Source: Slackia exigua ATCC 700122
GTDB taxonomy: Bacteria > Actinomycetota > Coriobacteriia > Coriobacteriales > Eggerthellaceae
Direction: 5' to 3'
Assembly: GCF_000162875.1 (NCBI RefSeq)
Contig: NZ_GG700630.1
Span: forward strand, 1,096,968-1,160,967
DNA: 64,000 nucleotides
Shown here: one piece after another, positions 38,544 through 48,298 of the stretch
How positions within the stretch are numbered: the stretch's first letter is position 1
Layout of the letters: each line of letters begins with the position of its first letter
Program-made: the position numbers and the translations under genes
The notes under the pieces: generated by a model
What the model was told of the DNA's origin: nothing
The model's database searches: none
What the model saw: the letters and a program-made list of their open reading frames with translations, nothing else

Positions 38544-39503
38544 TCAGGGCCGGAGCGCTTTGCGATACTCGCTGGGAAGCATGCCAACCTCGCGCCTGAA
38601 CAGCTCCGAGAAACGGCTTGTGCACGTGTAACCCACAGAGCGCGCGATCTGCTCGATGGTGAGATCAGGCTGTCTGAGCAGAAGTTCGGCCTGCGACATC
38701 CTCCGTTCCTGGACATAGCCCGTCACGGTCTTGCCATTCGCCTTCTTGAACGTCTCCTTGAATTTGGTAGGGCTCATGCAGGCTATGGCCGACAGGTCGG
38801 CAATACGCAGGGCAGACGAGCAGTGGTCGTCGATATAGCGCACGACATCCTGGATCCTCGCCCAGTCAGATGAGCTGACAGGCTTGCAGGTACGTGCGCG
38901 CGGCTGCCTCGTGCCTTCCACGATAAGCCCCATCGCCTCGAGGACCTTGCCCTCGTAGTACAGCGCGCTATGGCTTTGGCCACCGGGTACAGGCCAGAGC
39001 TTGGCGAGGAGAGCCTTCAATTCCAGATGCTCCCCATCGTTTCCGAGCGAGACGAACGCTTCCTCGACGCTCGCGAACCCGCCGGGATACTCTTTTTCGA
39101 GAAACCGCCTGGAAAACTCATGCGACACCTCGATCGAGATGCTTTGAACGGGTATGCCGGCATGCGCAATGCCCTTCCATGGCTCTCCCTTGAAGCTCTG
39201 GCCCCAGAGGCTGTTCGGCCTGAGCTTGCGGTAGGGGTTGAACTCCTCCCCTGAAATCGACTTGAAGTATGTGACCGTGAGATAGTCAGAGGTTTCGGAA
39301 CTCATGACGAAATCGTCGTCCATGACGAAGTCGTGGATGCTGATGCTCCAATCGGCTTCTTGAGGCGACAGGAAATGAAACCATCCCCAATATGCGCCCT
39401 GCCTAGACCGGTACGATCTCCACAGCTCTCCGAAACCATCGGGCGACGGCACAGGCGAGAAATCGGTGCCCCCCAACATCTTCTCTTGGAACGTCTTCTC
39501 CAT
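38544..39503 (-). CDS. AraC-family transcriptional regulator
   Basis: A 319-aa regulator; ATG at 39503 is used, and an in-frame ATG at 39521 is possible. A variable N-terminal sensor region (about 1-215) precedes the paired AraC helix-turn-helix domains: IADLSAIACMSPTKFKETFK, then IEQIARSVGYTCTSRFSELF (about 225-317). It is divergent from the ECF/ABC transporter operon with 144 nt between, so it probably controls those genes. AraC proteins in this setting often respond to a siderophore or other ligand carried by the transporter; that is inference. Confidence 0.93.
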   Translation of the reverse strand: MEKTFQEKMLGGTDFSPVPSPDGFGELWRSYRSRQGAYWGWFHFLSPQEADWSISIHDFVMDDDFVMSSETSDYLTVTYFKSISGEEFNPYRKLRPNSLWGQSFKGEPWKGIAHAGIPVQSISIEVSHEFSRRFLEKEYPGGFASVEEAFVSLGNDGEHLELKALLAKLWPVPGGQSHSALYYEGKVLEAMGLIVEGTRQPRARTCKPVSSSDWARIQDVVRYIDDHCSSALRIADLSAIACMSPTKFKETFKKANGKTVTGYVQERRMSQAELLLRQPDLTIEQIARSVGYTCTSRFSELFRREVGMLPSEYRKALRP

Positions 39504-39647
39504 TTTTCGTCCCTTCGTCATGTGGCGTTGAGACAGGACTTCACGTCGATTAGACAGAAAATCAGCCTAAATACCCGATAGATCATGCTCAAACATATAC
39601 TCGCAAGATAAAGATAGCCAAAGGTAATATATTTTGAAAGGACAGAG

Positions 39648-40265
39648 ATGGACCAGCAAGAAACAGCGGGGAAGGGCACAGGGAGGCTTGCGGCACGGGA
39701 CCTTGTCACGGTAGGCATATTCACGGCGCTCTACCTGGTGTTCATGATGGTGGGCGGCGCGTTCTTCGCCTCCAACCCCGTGCTCACATTCTGGATGCCG
39801 GCTTCGGTTGCCTTGCTCACCGGACCGATCTACCTTCTGCTCATCGCCAAGGTGCCCAAGCACGGGCCGCTCATCGTCGTGGGCGTCGTCGAAGGGCTGT
39901 TCCTTTTTGCGACGGGCATGTACTGGGGTTGGGCGGTGGCCTGCGTCGTCTTGGGCATTGCCGCCGATATCATAGCCGGCATCGGCCGGTTCAGGAGCAA
40001 GGCGCTCAACTTCGCGGCGTTCGTCGTCTACTCGCTTTCCCCCATGGGATCCTATCTTATGCTCTGGGCCAACCCGACGGGCTATGCTTCATACCTGGTG
40101 GGCAAAGGAGCCGAGCAAGCCTATATGGACACGATGATGTCCACGGCGACCGACTGGATGCTGCCTGCGATGGTGCTTGCCACCGTGGCCTGCGCCATCA
40201 TAAGCGGGCTTCTGGGCATGCGCCTGCTGCACCGCCAGTTTGAAAAAGCCGGAATCACGGCCTAG
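39648..40265 (+). CDS. ECF transporter substrate-binding S component (MptE/Trep_Strep type)
   Basis: A 205-aa membrane protein with about six hydrophobic helices. AAAGGA lies 5 nt before the ATG, and the AT-rich stretch TAATATATT precedes it. The N-terminal pattern (RDLVTVGIFTALYLVFMMVGG) and the FWMPASVALLTGPIYLLLIAK and LNFAAFVVYSLSPMG segments resemble the Trep_Strep family of ECF S components, whose ligand is not settled. It is followed at once by EcfT and a fused EcfA, giving a dedicated group I-like ECF set. Confidence 0.88.
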   Translation: MDQQETAGKGTGRLAARDLVTVGIFTALYLVFMMVGGAFFASNPVLTFWMPASVALLTGPIYLLLIAKVPKHGPLIVVGVVEGLFLFATGMYWGWAVACVVLGIAADIIAGIGRFRSKALNFAAFVVYSLSPMGSYLMLWANPTGYASYLVGKGAEQAYMDTMMSTATDWMLPAMVLATVACAIISGLLGMRLLHRQFEKAGITA

Positions 40266-40275
40266 ACGCACGCGT

Positions 40276-41031
40276 ATGCCCAAAACGCAGAAGATTCCTG
40301 AAGCATCCCTGAAAAGAGATGGGACGCCGGGGAGAGGCGTGCGCCTCGATCCACGCGCCAAGCTCGCGGCAATCGCCGCCATGGCCGTCGCGGTGGCGCT
40401 GGCACCGAATATGCTGTGCGACTTCGCGCTCATGGGGGTCGCCTTCGCCTTTGGAAGCATGCTGGGGCAGCTCCGAGTCTCTGCGGCCATGCTCGTTCTA
40501 TACGCGCTGTTCATAACGCTCGCGCAGTTCGTCCCATACTTGGATGACGTAGGCCTGCGCACCATGTTCTCCTCGTTTCTTCTCCTGATGCGCAAGGTGT
40601 TCGCCTGCGGGCTCATGGCGTACGCCACGGTGAAGACCACGCACATAAACGAATTCATGAGCGCGCTGACGCGGATGAGAGTGCCCCGTGCGGTGACGAT
40701 TCCTCTGGCCGTCGCCCTTCGCTACGCGCCGACCGTGCGCGAAGACTGGGGGTTCATCAAAGACGCCATGCGCATGCGCGGCATATCGCCAAACCCGCTG
40801 GGGTTCATCCAGGCGCCGATGCGCACCATCGACTGCATCTACGTCCCTCTGCTCATGAGCGCAAGCCGCGCCGCCGACGAGCTTTCCATGGCAGCCGTGG
40901 CACGTGGCATCGAAAACCCTGTAGCGCGCACCTGCTATCTGCATATAGAGCTACGGCGTGCGGATCTCCTGACGTTCGCGGCATCCCTCGCCGTCATTGC
41001 GATCATGCTCGCGATCAGGGTGGTCGCATGA
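40276..41031 (+). CDS. ECF transporter T component (EcfT)
   Basis: A 251-aa membrane protein that couples the ATPases to the S component. The ATG at 40276 is chosen over a TTG at 40240 inside the S gene; neither has a good ribosome site. It has several membrane helices and the coupling helix motif AMRMRGISPN near residue 170, then SRAADELSMAAVARGIE. The family start pattern RLDPRAKLAAIAAMAV follows. Its stop overlaps the EcfA start (ATGA). Confidence 0.93.
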   Translation: MPKTQKIPEASLKRDGTPGRGVRLDPRAKLAAIAAMAVAVALAPNMLCDFALMGVAFAFGSMLGQLRVSAAMLVLYALFITLAQFVPYLDDVGLRTMFSSFLLLMRKVFACGLMAYATVKTTHINEFMSALTRMRVPRAVTIPLAVALRYAPTVREDWGFIKDAMRMRGISPNPLGFIQAPMRTIDCIYVPLLMSASRAADELSMAAVARGIENPVARTCYLHIELRRADLLTFAASLAVIAIMLAIRVVA

Positions 41032-42524
41032 TCTCCTTCAGGCATGTCTCCTTCTCCTATGGCACGTCCCCCACGGCCGATGACGCGGGGGTCAGGAACG
41101 TGTCGCTGTCCGTTGCCCCCGGCGAGGTCGTCGTGCTCTGCGGGCGGTCGGGCTGCGGCAAGTCGACCCTGCTCAGACTCGCAAACGGCCTTGCCCCTCG
41201 CTTCTTTTCAGGAGAGAAGGCCGGCAACGTCATGCTCGACGGCACCGACGTGGACGACCTTGCCACCTGGGAGATAGCGCAACGAGCGGGCTCGCTCTTC
41301 CAGAACCCGCGCACCCAGTTCTTCAACGTGGAGACCACGGGCGAAGTCGCGTTTGGACTGGAGAGCGCGGGGTGGCCTGAAGAGAAGATCCGCCCCCGCG
41401 TGAGCGAGACCTTCGAGGAGCTTGACCTTTCCATGCTGGCAGACCGCAGCATCTTCGAACTTTCGGGCGGCGAACGCCAGAAGATCGCCTTCGCGAGCAT
41501 CTGGGCCCAACATCCCGCGAACCTGCTCTTGGACGAGCCCACGAGCAACCTCGATCTGACCTCGATAGACGCCATGACGGCATTCGTGGGGCATGCCAAG
41601 GAAAGAGGCTGCGCGATTCTCGTCGCCGAACACCGGCTCTCCTGGCTCGCCGGCATCGCCGACAGATACGTGTACCTGGAGAAAGGGAGCGTGGGGCGCG
41701 TCATGGGGGCGGCGGAATTCGCATCGCTCGACGCCTGGGAGGTCGGACGGATGGGACTGCGCGCCCGCAGCATAGGCGAGATAGCCCCGCGCGCGAATCC
41801 TTCCGTGAGCACGTATTCCCCTCGCGCGGGCGGCGCGCTGCTCGCGACGCGGGCGCTCTCGGTCTCCTTCGGCACGGCCCCTGTCCTGCGTGGCGCGGCA
41901 CTTGAGCTGCACGCGGGCGAAGTCACGGCGCTGGTCGGCCGCAACGGAGCGGGCAAGACCACGCTGTGCCGGGCATTGTGCGGGTTCGAGCGTCGGACGC
42001 GGGGGAAGATCCTGCTCAACAGCGCGACCGCCACGCGCAGGGAACGCGTGCGCGTCTCGTCGATGGTGTTTCAAGACGTCAACTACCAGCTGTTCGCCGA
42101 AAGCGCGACCGAAGAGGTGACCTTCGGCCTGCCTCGACGCGAGGCCGAGAGCGTAGACGTTGCGCGTGTCCTGTCCGAACTCGACCTCGAGGCCTTGGGC
42201 GATCGGCATCCGGCTACCCTCTCGGGCGGACAGAAGCAGCGTCTGGCCGTCGCGGCATGCGTCGCCGCAGAAAAGCGCGTGCTCGTGTTCGACGAGCCCA
42301 CGAGCGGCCTTGACCTCGACGGCATGCAACGTATAGCCCGGCTGCTCAGACGGCTCGCGGAGCAGGGCCGTGCGCTCCTGGTGGTAACGCACGACCTGGA
42401 GCTCGTCGCGTGCGCCTGCGACCGGGTGCTGTGCGTGAAAGACGGCGCGCTACGCGCTCCTCTCGCGACCGCTGAGCAGTTCGATACCGTGAAAGCTCTG
42501 ATGGATTCGGCCGTTTCCCGGTAA
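41028..42524 (+). CDS. ECF transporter double ATPase (EcfA-EcfA' fusion)
   Basis: A 498-aa protein made of two ABC ATPase halves. The first has Walker A CGRSGCGKST (about 38), signature FELSGGERQK and Walker B NLLLDEPTSNLDL. The second has VGRNGAGKTT (about 305), ATLSGGQKQR and VLVFDEPTSGLDL. It powers the S/T pair upstream. It overlaps EcfT by 4 nt and is followed after 11 nt by exporter-fold ABC genes. Confidence 0.96.
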   Translation: MISFRHVSFSYGTSPTADDAGVRNVSLSVAPGEVVVLCGRSGCGKSTLLRLANGLAPRFFSGEKAGNVMLDGTDVDDLATWEIAQRAGSLFQNPRTQFFNVETTGEVAFGLESAGWPEEKIRPRVSETFEELDLSMLADRSIFELSGGERQKIAFASIWAQHPANLLLDEPTSNLDLTSIDAMTAFVGHAKERGCAILVAEHRLSWLAGIADRYVYLEKGSVGRVMGAAEFASLDAWEVGRMGLRARSIGEIAPRANPSVSTYSPRAGGALLATRALSVSFGTAPVLRGAALELHAGEVTALVGRNGAGKTTLCRALCGFERRTRGKILLNSATATRRERVRVSSMVFQDVNYQLFAESATEEVTFGLPRREAESVDVARVLSELDLEALGDRHPATLSGGQKQRLAVAACVAAEKRVLVFDEPTSGLDLDGMQRIARLLRRLAEQGRALLVVTHDLELVACACDRVLCVKDGALRAPLATAEQFDTVKALMDSAVSR

Positions 42525-42535
42525 GGAGGATCTTC

Positions 42536-44311
42536 GTGGAAATCAGTAAGGGGGCAAACCCCGTCGCCCTCGTGTTCGCGTGGGCGGGACGGCATCGGAA
42601 GTACCTGGTCGCCTCGGTCGTGTGCGCCACGCTGTCGGGCCTCTTGGTCGCAGTGCCCTATTTCGCCGTGTTCGATGTCATGAGCGCCGTCTACGGAGGC
42701 ACGGCCACGGCCGACACGATAGCGGCAGACGTCGCCATCCTCGCCGTGGGAATCGTGCTGCGCTTCGTCTTCTTCGCCTTCGCGGGCACGCTCTCGCACA
42801 AGGGCGCCTATGGGACGCTCTTCGACGTGCGCTGCCGCATCCTCGAACGTCTCTCGAAGGCCCCGCTCGGCGAGATGGACGAGCGCAGCACGGGCAAGAT
42901 CAAGACGGTGCTCTCCGACGACGTGGAGAACCTCGAGCTCCTGCTCGCGCACAACGTGCCCGAGGCCTTGATGTACGGCGCAGGGCCCGTCGCGACCTTC
43001 GCCTTCCTGCTCTTCGCGAATGTGCCGCTCGCCTTGGCCACGCTCATCCCCGCCATCGCGGCGCTGGCGGTGCTCGTATCGTTGTTCAAGGTCATGAGCT
43101 CGATCGTGGGCCGTGCGACGAAGTCGCTCGAGGACATGAACTCCGTCATGGCGGAATACGTGAGCGGCATGCGCACCGTCAGGGCGCTCGATATGGGCAC
43201 GCGTTCATTCGGGCGTTTCAGGAAGGCGGTGGACGAGGAAAACGCCGTGTGGTGCGAGATATCGCGTAAGACCGGCCCGGGATTCGCCTCCTACGTCATC
43301 ATCATCGAAGCCGGGCTGCTCATCATGGTGCCGGCAGGGGCGCTCATGTTGACGAACGGCGCCATCGATGTCTCCACCTATCTTCTGTTCGCGTTCGTCG
43401 GGTCGCTCTACCTCACCGAGATCAGGCTCCTGCAGAGCTTCGCCAACAAACTTTCCCAAGTCTCCGCCAGCGCCGAGCGCGTTCAGGAGCTTTTGGATAT
43501 CCCCGTGTTCGGCGGAGGCGTTCCGTTTCCTGACGACGCCTCCATCCGCCTTGACGGGGTGTCGTTCTCCTATGCCGATGACGCGCCCGAGGTGCTGCAC
43601 GATGTCTCGCTCGACGTGGCGGCGGGCAAGCGGATCGCCATCGTGGGCGCGTCCGGCTCGGGCAAGTCGACCCTCATCCAGCTGGTAGGGCGTTTCTACG
43701 ACGTGACGTCGGGCAGCGTCTCCATCGGCGGTATCGACGTGCGACACATCGACTACGACGACCTGCTGGCCCACGTGTCGGCGGTGTTCCAGAAGACCTT
43801 CCTTGCCAGCGGAACCATCCTGGAAAACATTCGCATGGGATCGGACGCCTCGCTCGACGAGGTGCGTGCGGCCGCGCGGCGCGCACAGGCCGACGACTTC
43901 ATCCAGGCGCTGCCGCAAGGCTACGACACGCGCATGGGCACGTTGGGAGGTCGCCTTTCCGGCGGAGAGCGCCAGCGCATCGCTATCGCCCGCGCCATCT
44001 TGAAAGACGCCCCCATCCTGATCCTCGATGAGGCCACGAGCGCCGCCGACCCGGAAAACCAGGTGCTCATCGACCGGGCGATCGACAACCTGTGCGAAGG
44101 CAAAACGGTGCTCGTCGTGGCGCATCGACTCGACGCGGTCGACGGCTGCGACGCCATCGCCGCGATGGAAGACGGGCGTATCGCCTGCATGGGTCCGCAC
44201 GACGCCGTGCTCGAGACAAGCTCCTATTACCGCAGCGCATGGGCCGCTTGGACGCGCTCGCGCTCCATGAGCTACCGCATCGGCGAAAAGGAGGGGCGCC
44301 ATGTCCGATAA
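42536..44311 (+). CDS. Exporter-fold ABC transporter, permease-ATPase fusion (first of pair)
   Basis: A 591-aa half-transporter starting at GTG with GGAGG 6 nt upstream. Six membrane helices (about residues 15-310) precede the nucleotide-binding domain: Walker A VGASGSGKST (about 375), signature RLSGGERQRI and Walker B ILILDEATSAAD. It overlaps the next gene by 11 nt; the two should form a heterodimer. Paired exporter-fold proteins next to AraC regulators include YbtPQ/IrtAB-type siderophore importers, so export or import cannot be decided from sequence. Confidence 0.93.
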   Translation: MEISKGANPVALVFAWAGRHRKYLVASVVCATLSGLLVAVPYFAVFDVMSAVYGGTATADTIAADVAILAVGIVLRFVFFAFAGTLSHKGAYGTLFDVRCRILERLSKAPLGEMDERSTGKIKTVLSDDVENLELLLAHNVPEALMYGAGPVATFAFLLFANVPLALATLIPAIAALAVLVSLFKVMSSIVGRATKSLEDMNSVMAEYVSGMRTVRALDMGTRSFGRFRKAVDEENAVWCEISRKTGPGFASYVIIIEAGLLIMVPAGALMLTNGAIDVSTYLLFAFVGSLYLTEIRLLQSFANKLSQVSASAERVQELLDIPVFGGGVPFPDDASIRLDGVSFSYADDAPEVLHDVSLDVAAGKRIAIVGASGSGKSTLIQLVGRFYDVTSGSVSIGGIDVRHIDYDDLLAHVSAVFQKTFLASGTILENIRMGSDASLDEVRAAARRAQADDFIQALPQGYDTRMGTLGGRLSGGERQRIAIARAILKDAPILILDEATSAADPENQVLIDRAIDNLCEGKTVLVVAHRLDAVDGCDAIAAMEDGRIACMGPHDAVLETSSYYRSAWAAWTRSRSMSYRIGEKEGRHVR

Positions 44312-46022
44312 GGCTCGGGATGCTGCACGCAACCCATTCGCGAAGAACCGGGATTTCTACCTCTCGTGCATCTGCACAATCGCAGAGGGCCTGCTCGGCG
44401 GTGCGAACTTCGTGCTCATCTGGATGGTGATGCGCCAGGTGTTCGCAGGCGCCGTCGAACTCGCTGCCCTTCTGCAGATCACCGGGATGCTCGTCGTCAT
44501 CTTCGCCGCGCGTCTTGCAATCTACCGCTTCGGATACGTACGCGGGCAGGTGGGCGGCGCCCATGTAAGTCACGACCTGCGCATCGCCTTGGGCGACGCC
44601 ATCAAGCGCATCCCATTGTCGCATTTCGCGAAGCGCTCGAGCGGGCAATACCTGCAGGCGCTCACAGTCAACGTGAACGATTACGAGCAGATTCTCACCC
44701 ACCGCACGGGCGACATCGTGAGAGGAGCGGTGCTGGCGACGGCGGTCTGCGCGTTCACACTCTGGCTCTATGCGCCGGCCGGCATCGTGATCGCATGTTC
44801 GTTCCTATCGCTCGTCCCCGCTGTCGCGCTCTCGTGGCGCCAAGTCAGGGTCTTCGGACCCCGCAAGGACGAGGTGCGCGCGAGCAGTTCGAGCGCCATC
44901 ATGGAACACGTCGATGGCATGCAGACCTTGCGTGCCTACGGGGTCGCAGGCGTGCACAACCGCTCCATCGTGGAAAGCATGCGTGCGTTCTCGCACGTGA
45001 GCTACGTATACGAACGAGCGATTATCCCGGTCGGGGCCGTATGGTCCATCTTTGCGGGCCTTGCCCAGCCCCTCCTCGTGTGGATGTGCTATAGCGCATG
45101 GACGGCAGGGGCGTTGCCCGTCGAGTCCTTTTTGCTCATCGCCATGTTGCCCCTGTTCACCCTCAAACTCGGAAGCGCCCTGTTCATCGACCTGACCGCC
45201 TACCGCAACCTCGAGATCGCCAAACGCAACATCGCGTCCGTGCTTGAAGAGCCTGAGGAGACCGGCAGTTTCGACGATATGCCGATGCAAGGTACGGGCA
45301 TCGAGCTTGCGCACGTGGGGTTCTCCTATGGGGATGGACCAGCCGTGCTCGAGGATTTTGATCTGACCATCCCCGAAGGAAGGCTGACAGCGCTTGTGGG
45401 CGATTCGGGCTGCGGCAAGTCAACGGTACTCAACCTGGTAGCCCAGCTGTACCGACCCCAGAGCGGGACAGTGAGCTTCGGGGGCGTGGATGCGAGCGGC
45501 TTTGCGCCCGAGAGCGTGCTGCGCAACGTGGCGCTCGTCGACCAGGACGTCTTCCTCTTCGACGATTCGGTGATGGACAACGTGCGCTACGCCCGCCCCT
45601 CCGCAAGCGACGAGGACGTGCGCGAGGCGTGCCGCCTGGCAAACGCCGACGCGTTCGTGCAAGCGCTGCCGCAAGGCTACAACACGCGGATCGGCGAGAG
45701 GGGCGGCAAGCTCTCCGGCGGCGAGCGCCAGCGGCTCTCGATTGCCCGCGCCATCCTGCGCGATGCGCCCATCGTGCTTTTGGACGAGGCCACATCGAAC
45801 CTCGACATAGAAAACGAGCTCGCCGTGCGCGAGGCCGTCGCAAACTTGCTCGCCCACCGCAAGACCGTGGTGATGGTGGCTCACACGCTGCCCATTGTGC
45901 GCACGGCCGACCAGATCGCCGTCATCGACGGCGGACGAGTCGCTGAACTGGGATGCCACGACGAGCTGATGGCGCTCGGCGGCAAGTACGCCCGCATGTG
46001 GGCGGCATCGAGCAACGGGTAG
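44301..46022 (+). CDS. Exporter-fold ABC transporter, permease-ATPase fusion (second of pair)
   Basis: A 573-aa partner with the same layout: membrane domain (about 15-320), then VGDSGCGKST (about 367), signature KLSGGERQRL and IVLLDEATSNLD. The start overlaps the previous gene. Its TAG stop is directly followed, with no base between, by the stop of the convergent EcfA gene, so transcripts from both strands must overlap. Confidence 0.93.
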   Translation: MSDKARDAARNPFAKNRDFYLSCICTIAEGLLGGANFVLIWMVMRQVFAGAVELAALLQITGMLVVIFAARLAIYRFGYVRGQVGGAHVSHDLRIALGDAIKRIPLSHFAKRSSGQYLQALTVNVNDYEQILTHRTGDIVRGAVLATAVCAFTLWLYAPAGIVIACSFLSLVPAVALSWRQVRVFGPRKDEVRASSSSAIMEHVDGMQTLRAYGVAGVHNRSIVESMRAFSHVSYVYERAIIPVGAVWSIFAGLAQPLLVWMCYSAWTAGALPVESFLLIAMLPLFTLKLGSALFIDLTAYRNLEIAKRNIASVLEEPEETGSFDDMPMQGTGIELAHVGFSYGDGPAVLEDFDLTIPEGRLTALVGDSGCGKSTVLNLVAQLYRPQSGTVSFGGVDASGFAPESVLRNVALVDQDVFLFDDSVMDNVRYARPSASDEDVREACRLANADAFVQALPQGYNTRIGERGGKLSGGERQRLSIARAILRDAPIVLLDEATSNLDIENELAVREAVANLLAHRKTVVMVAHTLPIVRTADQIAVIDGGRVAELGCHDELMALGGKYARMWAASSNG

Positions 46023-47540
46023 CTAGATGCCGCCCTCGCGTCGGCAAGAAAACGACGACCCGATCCCGAAGAACGTGCGCAGGCGCAAGACACCTTCCTC
46101 GTCGAGATCGTATTGGCCGGCCATCCCGCCCCCTCTCATCTCGGTCACCCGGTCTCCGACGATCCGCACGAGTTCGTAGTCGTGCGTCACGACGAGAACG
46201 AATATCCCGGTGCCGGCCAGTTCCCTCAACAACTCCGCCGTCTGCGCCATGTGGGCGTAATCAAGCCCGCTCGTCGGCTCATCGAACGCGATCACCCTCT
46301 TTCCGCAGAACACGGCGGCTGCTATGGCGCAGCGCTGCTTCTGCCCGCCCGACAACGTCAGAGGATGGCGGTCCCTCACGTCCCGAAGATCCATCCGGTC
46401 GAGCACCGACTCTAAAGCGGAAGCGTCGAGCCGGGCCGCCCCGAGGACGACCTCGTCCTCGACGCTGTCGCAGAACAGCTGGTGGTTGACTTCCTGCATC
46501 ACCTCGTAGCTGATCGGCAGCCGCTTTCTCGCTTTGATCGATGCACCGTCAATCGCTATGGTTCCGCGGTTCTCCTTGGCAAGCCCGCATATCACCGAGA
46601 CGAGAGTCGACTTTCCCGCCCCGTTGTCTCCCACGATCATCTCGATGCGACCCGCGCCGAACCGCGCGTCGCCGACGAAAAGAGAGCGCTCGGAGCGCCG
46701 GGAATACGAGAACGCGATATCGCGAAGATGAAGCTCGCAAGAACGAGAGAGCTCTGTCGGCGCGCTTGTCCTCGAGATGTCGAACGCATCCAGCCTCGCA
46801 GGCCGTATGCCCGTCTCAAGGCGCTGCTCGCGGGTAAGGCCGGCAAGTTCCTCCATGGCGTAGATGCCGGCGACCCTCCCGCCGTCAAGGTAGACCGCGC
46901 GATCGGCGATACCTTCGAGGTACCAGGTGCGATGCTCGGCAACAAGGATCGTCTTGCCCTTCGCCTTCAACAGGCTCAGAATGCGCTGCAACTCACGAAT
47001 CGCAGGAAAATCGAGGTTCGCCGACGGCTCGTCCAGAAGGAACACCTCAGGGTCCGAGGCATAGACGCTTGCGACGGCAAGACGCTGCTTCTCACCGCCC
47101 GAGAGCTGAAAGATGCTGCGGTTCATGAGGCTTTCTATTCCCAGCTCTTCTGCCGCGTTGCCGACTCTTCGGGCAATCTCTGCGCGCTTCAGTCCTTGAT
47201 TCTCGCAACCGAAGGCCACCTCGCTCGTGGTATTAAGGGTATAGAACTGCGTGCGCGGGTTCTGGAAAACGGTTCCCACGCTGCGGGCGATCTCGTACTG
47301 CGGGCATGATGCGGGGTCCATGCCGGCAACTTCCACCCTCCCGCTCGCCTCGCCATCGTAGAACTCGGGAATCATGCCGCTCAGCAGGCGAAGAACAGTG
47401 GATTTTCCGCAGCCGCTCTTGCCGCACAGAAGAACGCATTCGCCTGCCGCCACATCGAGCGACAGCGACGAGAGGCTCGGAGCGCCGGCGCCTCTATACG
47501 AGAACGTGACATCGGCTAACGAGACCGCGGGCTTCTCCAT
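46023..47540 (-). CDS. ECF transporter double ATPase, second set
   Basis: A 505-aa fused EcfA-EcfA'. The ATG at 47540 is used; the open frame continues upstream to 48167 only as a shadow of the T-component gene. The first half has CGKSGCGKST, FQLSGGEKQRLAV and VFLLDEPSANLDF; the second has VGDNGAGKST, LTLSGGQKQRCAI and VIAFDEPTSGLDY. Order and architecture mirror the plus-strand set. Confidence 0.95.
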   Translation of the reverse strand: MEKPAVSLADVTFSYRGAGAPSLSSLSLDVAAGECVLLCGKSGCGKSTVLRLLSGMIPEFYDGEASGRVEVAGMDPASCPQYEIARSVGTVFQNPRTQFYTLNTTSEVAFGCENQGLKRAEIARRVGNAAEELGIESLMNRSIFQLSGGEKQRLAVASVYASDPEVFLLDEPSANLDFPAIRELQRILSLLKAKGKTILVAEHRTWYLEGIADRAVYLDGGRVAGIYAMEELAGLTREQRLETGIRPARLDAFDISRTSAPTELSRSCELHLRDIAFSYSRRSERSLFVGDARFGAGRIEMIVGDNGAGKSTLVSVICGLAKENRGTIAIDGASIKARKRLPISYEVMQEVNHQLFCDSVEDEVVLGAARLDASALESVLDRMDLRDVRDRHPLTLSGGQKQRCAIAAAVFCGKRVIAFDEPTSGLDYAHMAQTAELLRELAGTGIFVLVVTHDYELVRIVGDRVTEMRGGGMAGQYDLDEEGVLRLRTFFGIGSSFSCRREGGI

Positions 47541-47545
47541 CGGAC

Positions 47546-48298
47546 TCAAAACCCCTTTCCGGCAAGGGCGAATGCCGTCACGACCAGCACGCCTGCGGCC
47601 ACGAGCGCAAGGACGATCCGGTCCTGGGCATGAAAGCCTATCTCGGACAGGCTGGTGTGCGGTCCCGGATCGTCCAGGCCACGACACAGGGCCGCGGCCG
47701 CAAGCTCGTCGCTTATCGTCGCCACCGAGGCGAAGAGCGGCATGTAGAGGCAAACCAATGTACGGATGGGATGAACGATCCAGGCGGACGGCCCCGTCCC
47801 GATACCCCTCATCTTCATGGCCGACCGTATCGCACGCCACTCCTCGCCGATCGTCGGAAAGCAACGGAATATCACCGATGTCGTGACGATAGCGTTCCGC
47901 GGCACCTTGCTCTTCCACAGCGCTGCTGAAAACTCGCCGACACCGGTCGTCTCCATGACCCAATACGCAACGAGGACGCACGGCAGGACTTTGCGAACCG
48001 CCACCGCTAGAAACTGCGCAAGGGACAGCGCCAAGCTCTGGCCCACTACGGGTCCTATCACATGTTGCAAGGCCACGAGCAGGGCGAATGCCACGCAGGA
48101 ACGAAGCGAGACGCCGGCCATGCCGCCGACGGCCACGAGCAAGGCGCATATGAGAAAGACCGCGCATTCGTACGGCAGCGATCGACCGAGGAACACGGCT
48201 ATATCGAGCAGCACGAGCAGGGCCAGCTTCGTTCGCGGGTCGAACCTGAGCCCTTGATGCTCGCGCCGCTCGCCGTACATCCTGTCAAGAACGCTCAC
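47546..48298 (-). CDS. ECF transporter T component, second set
   Basis: A 250-aa membrane protein. The start is GTG at 48298, overlapping the S component stop by 4 nt (GTGA); a much longer frame upstream is a shadow of the S gene. It has the EcfT beginning LRFDPRTKLALLVLLDIAV, the coupling motif SAMKMRGIGTGP (about 160) and ISDELAAAALCRGLDDPG. The ATPase gene starts 5 nt after its stop. Confidence 0.92.
   Translation of the reverse strand: MSVLDRMYGERREHQGLRFDPRTKLALLVLLDIAVFLGRSLPYECAVFLICALLVAVGGMAGVSLRSCVAFALLVALQHVIGPVVGQSLALSLAQFLAVAVRKVLPCVLVAYWVMETTGVGEFSAALWKSKVPRNAIVTTSVIFRCFPTIGEEWRAIRSAMKMRGIGTGPSAWIVHPIRTLVCLYMPLFASVATISDELAAAALCRGLDDPGPHTSLSEIGFHAQDRIVLALVAAGVLVVTAFALAGKGF

Noticed and set aside
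47541-48167. Upstream extension of the second EcfA frame
   Set aside because: It is a shadow of the EcfT gene; the ATPase domain starts at 47540.
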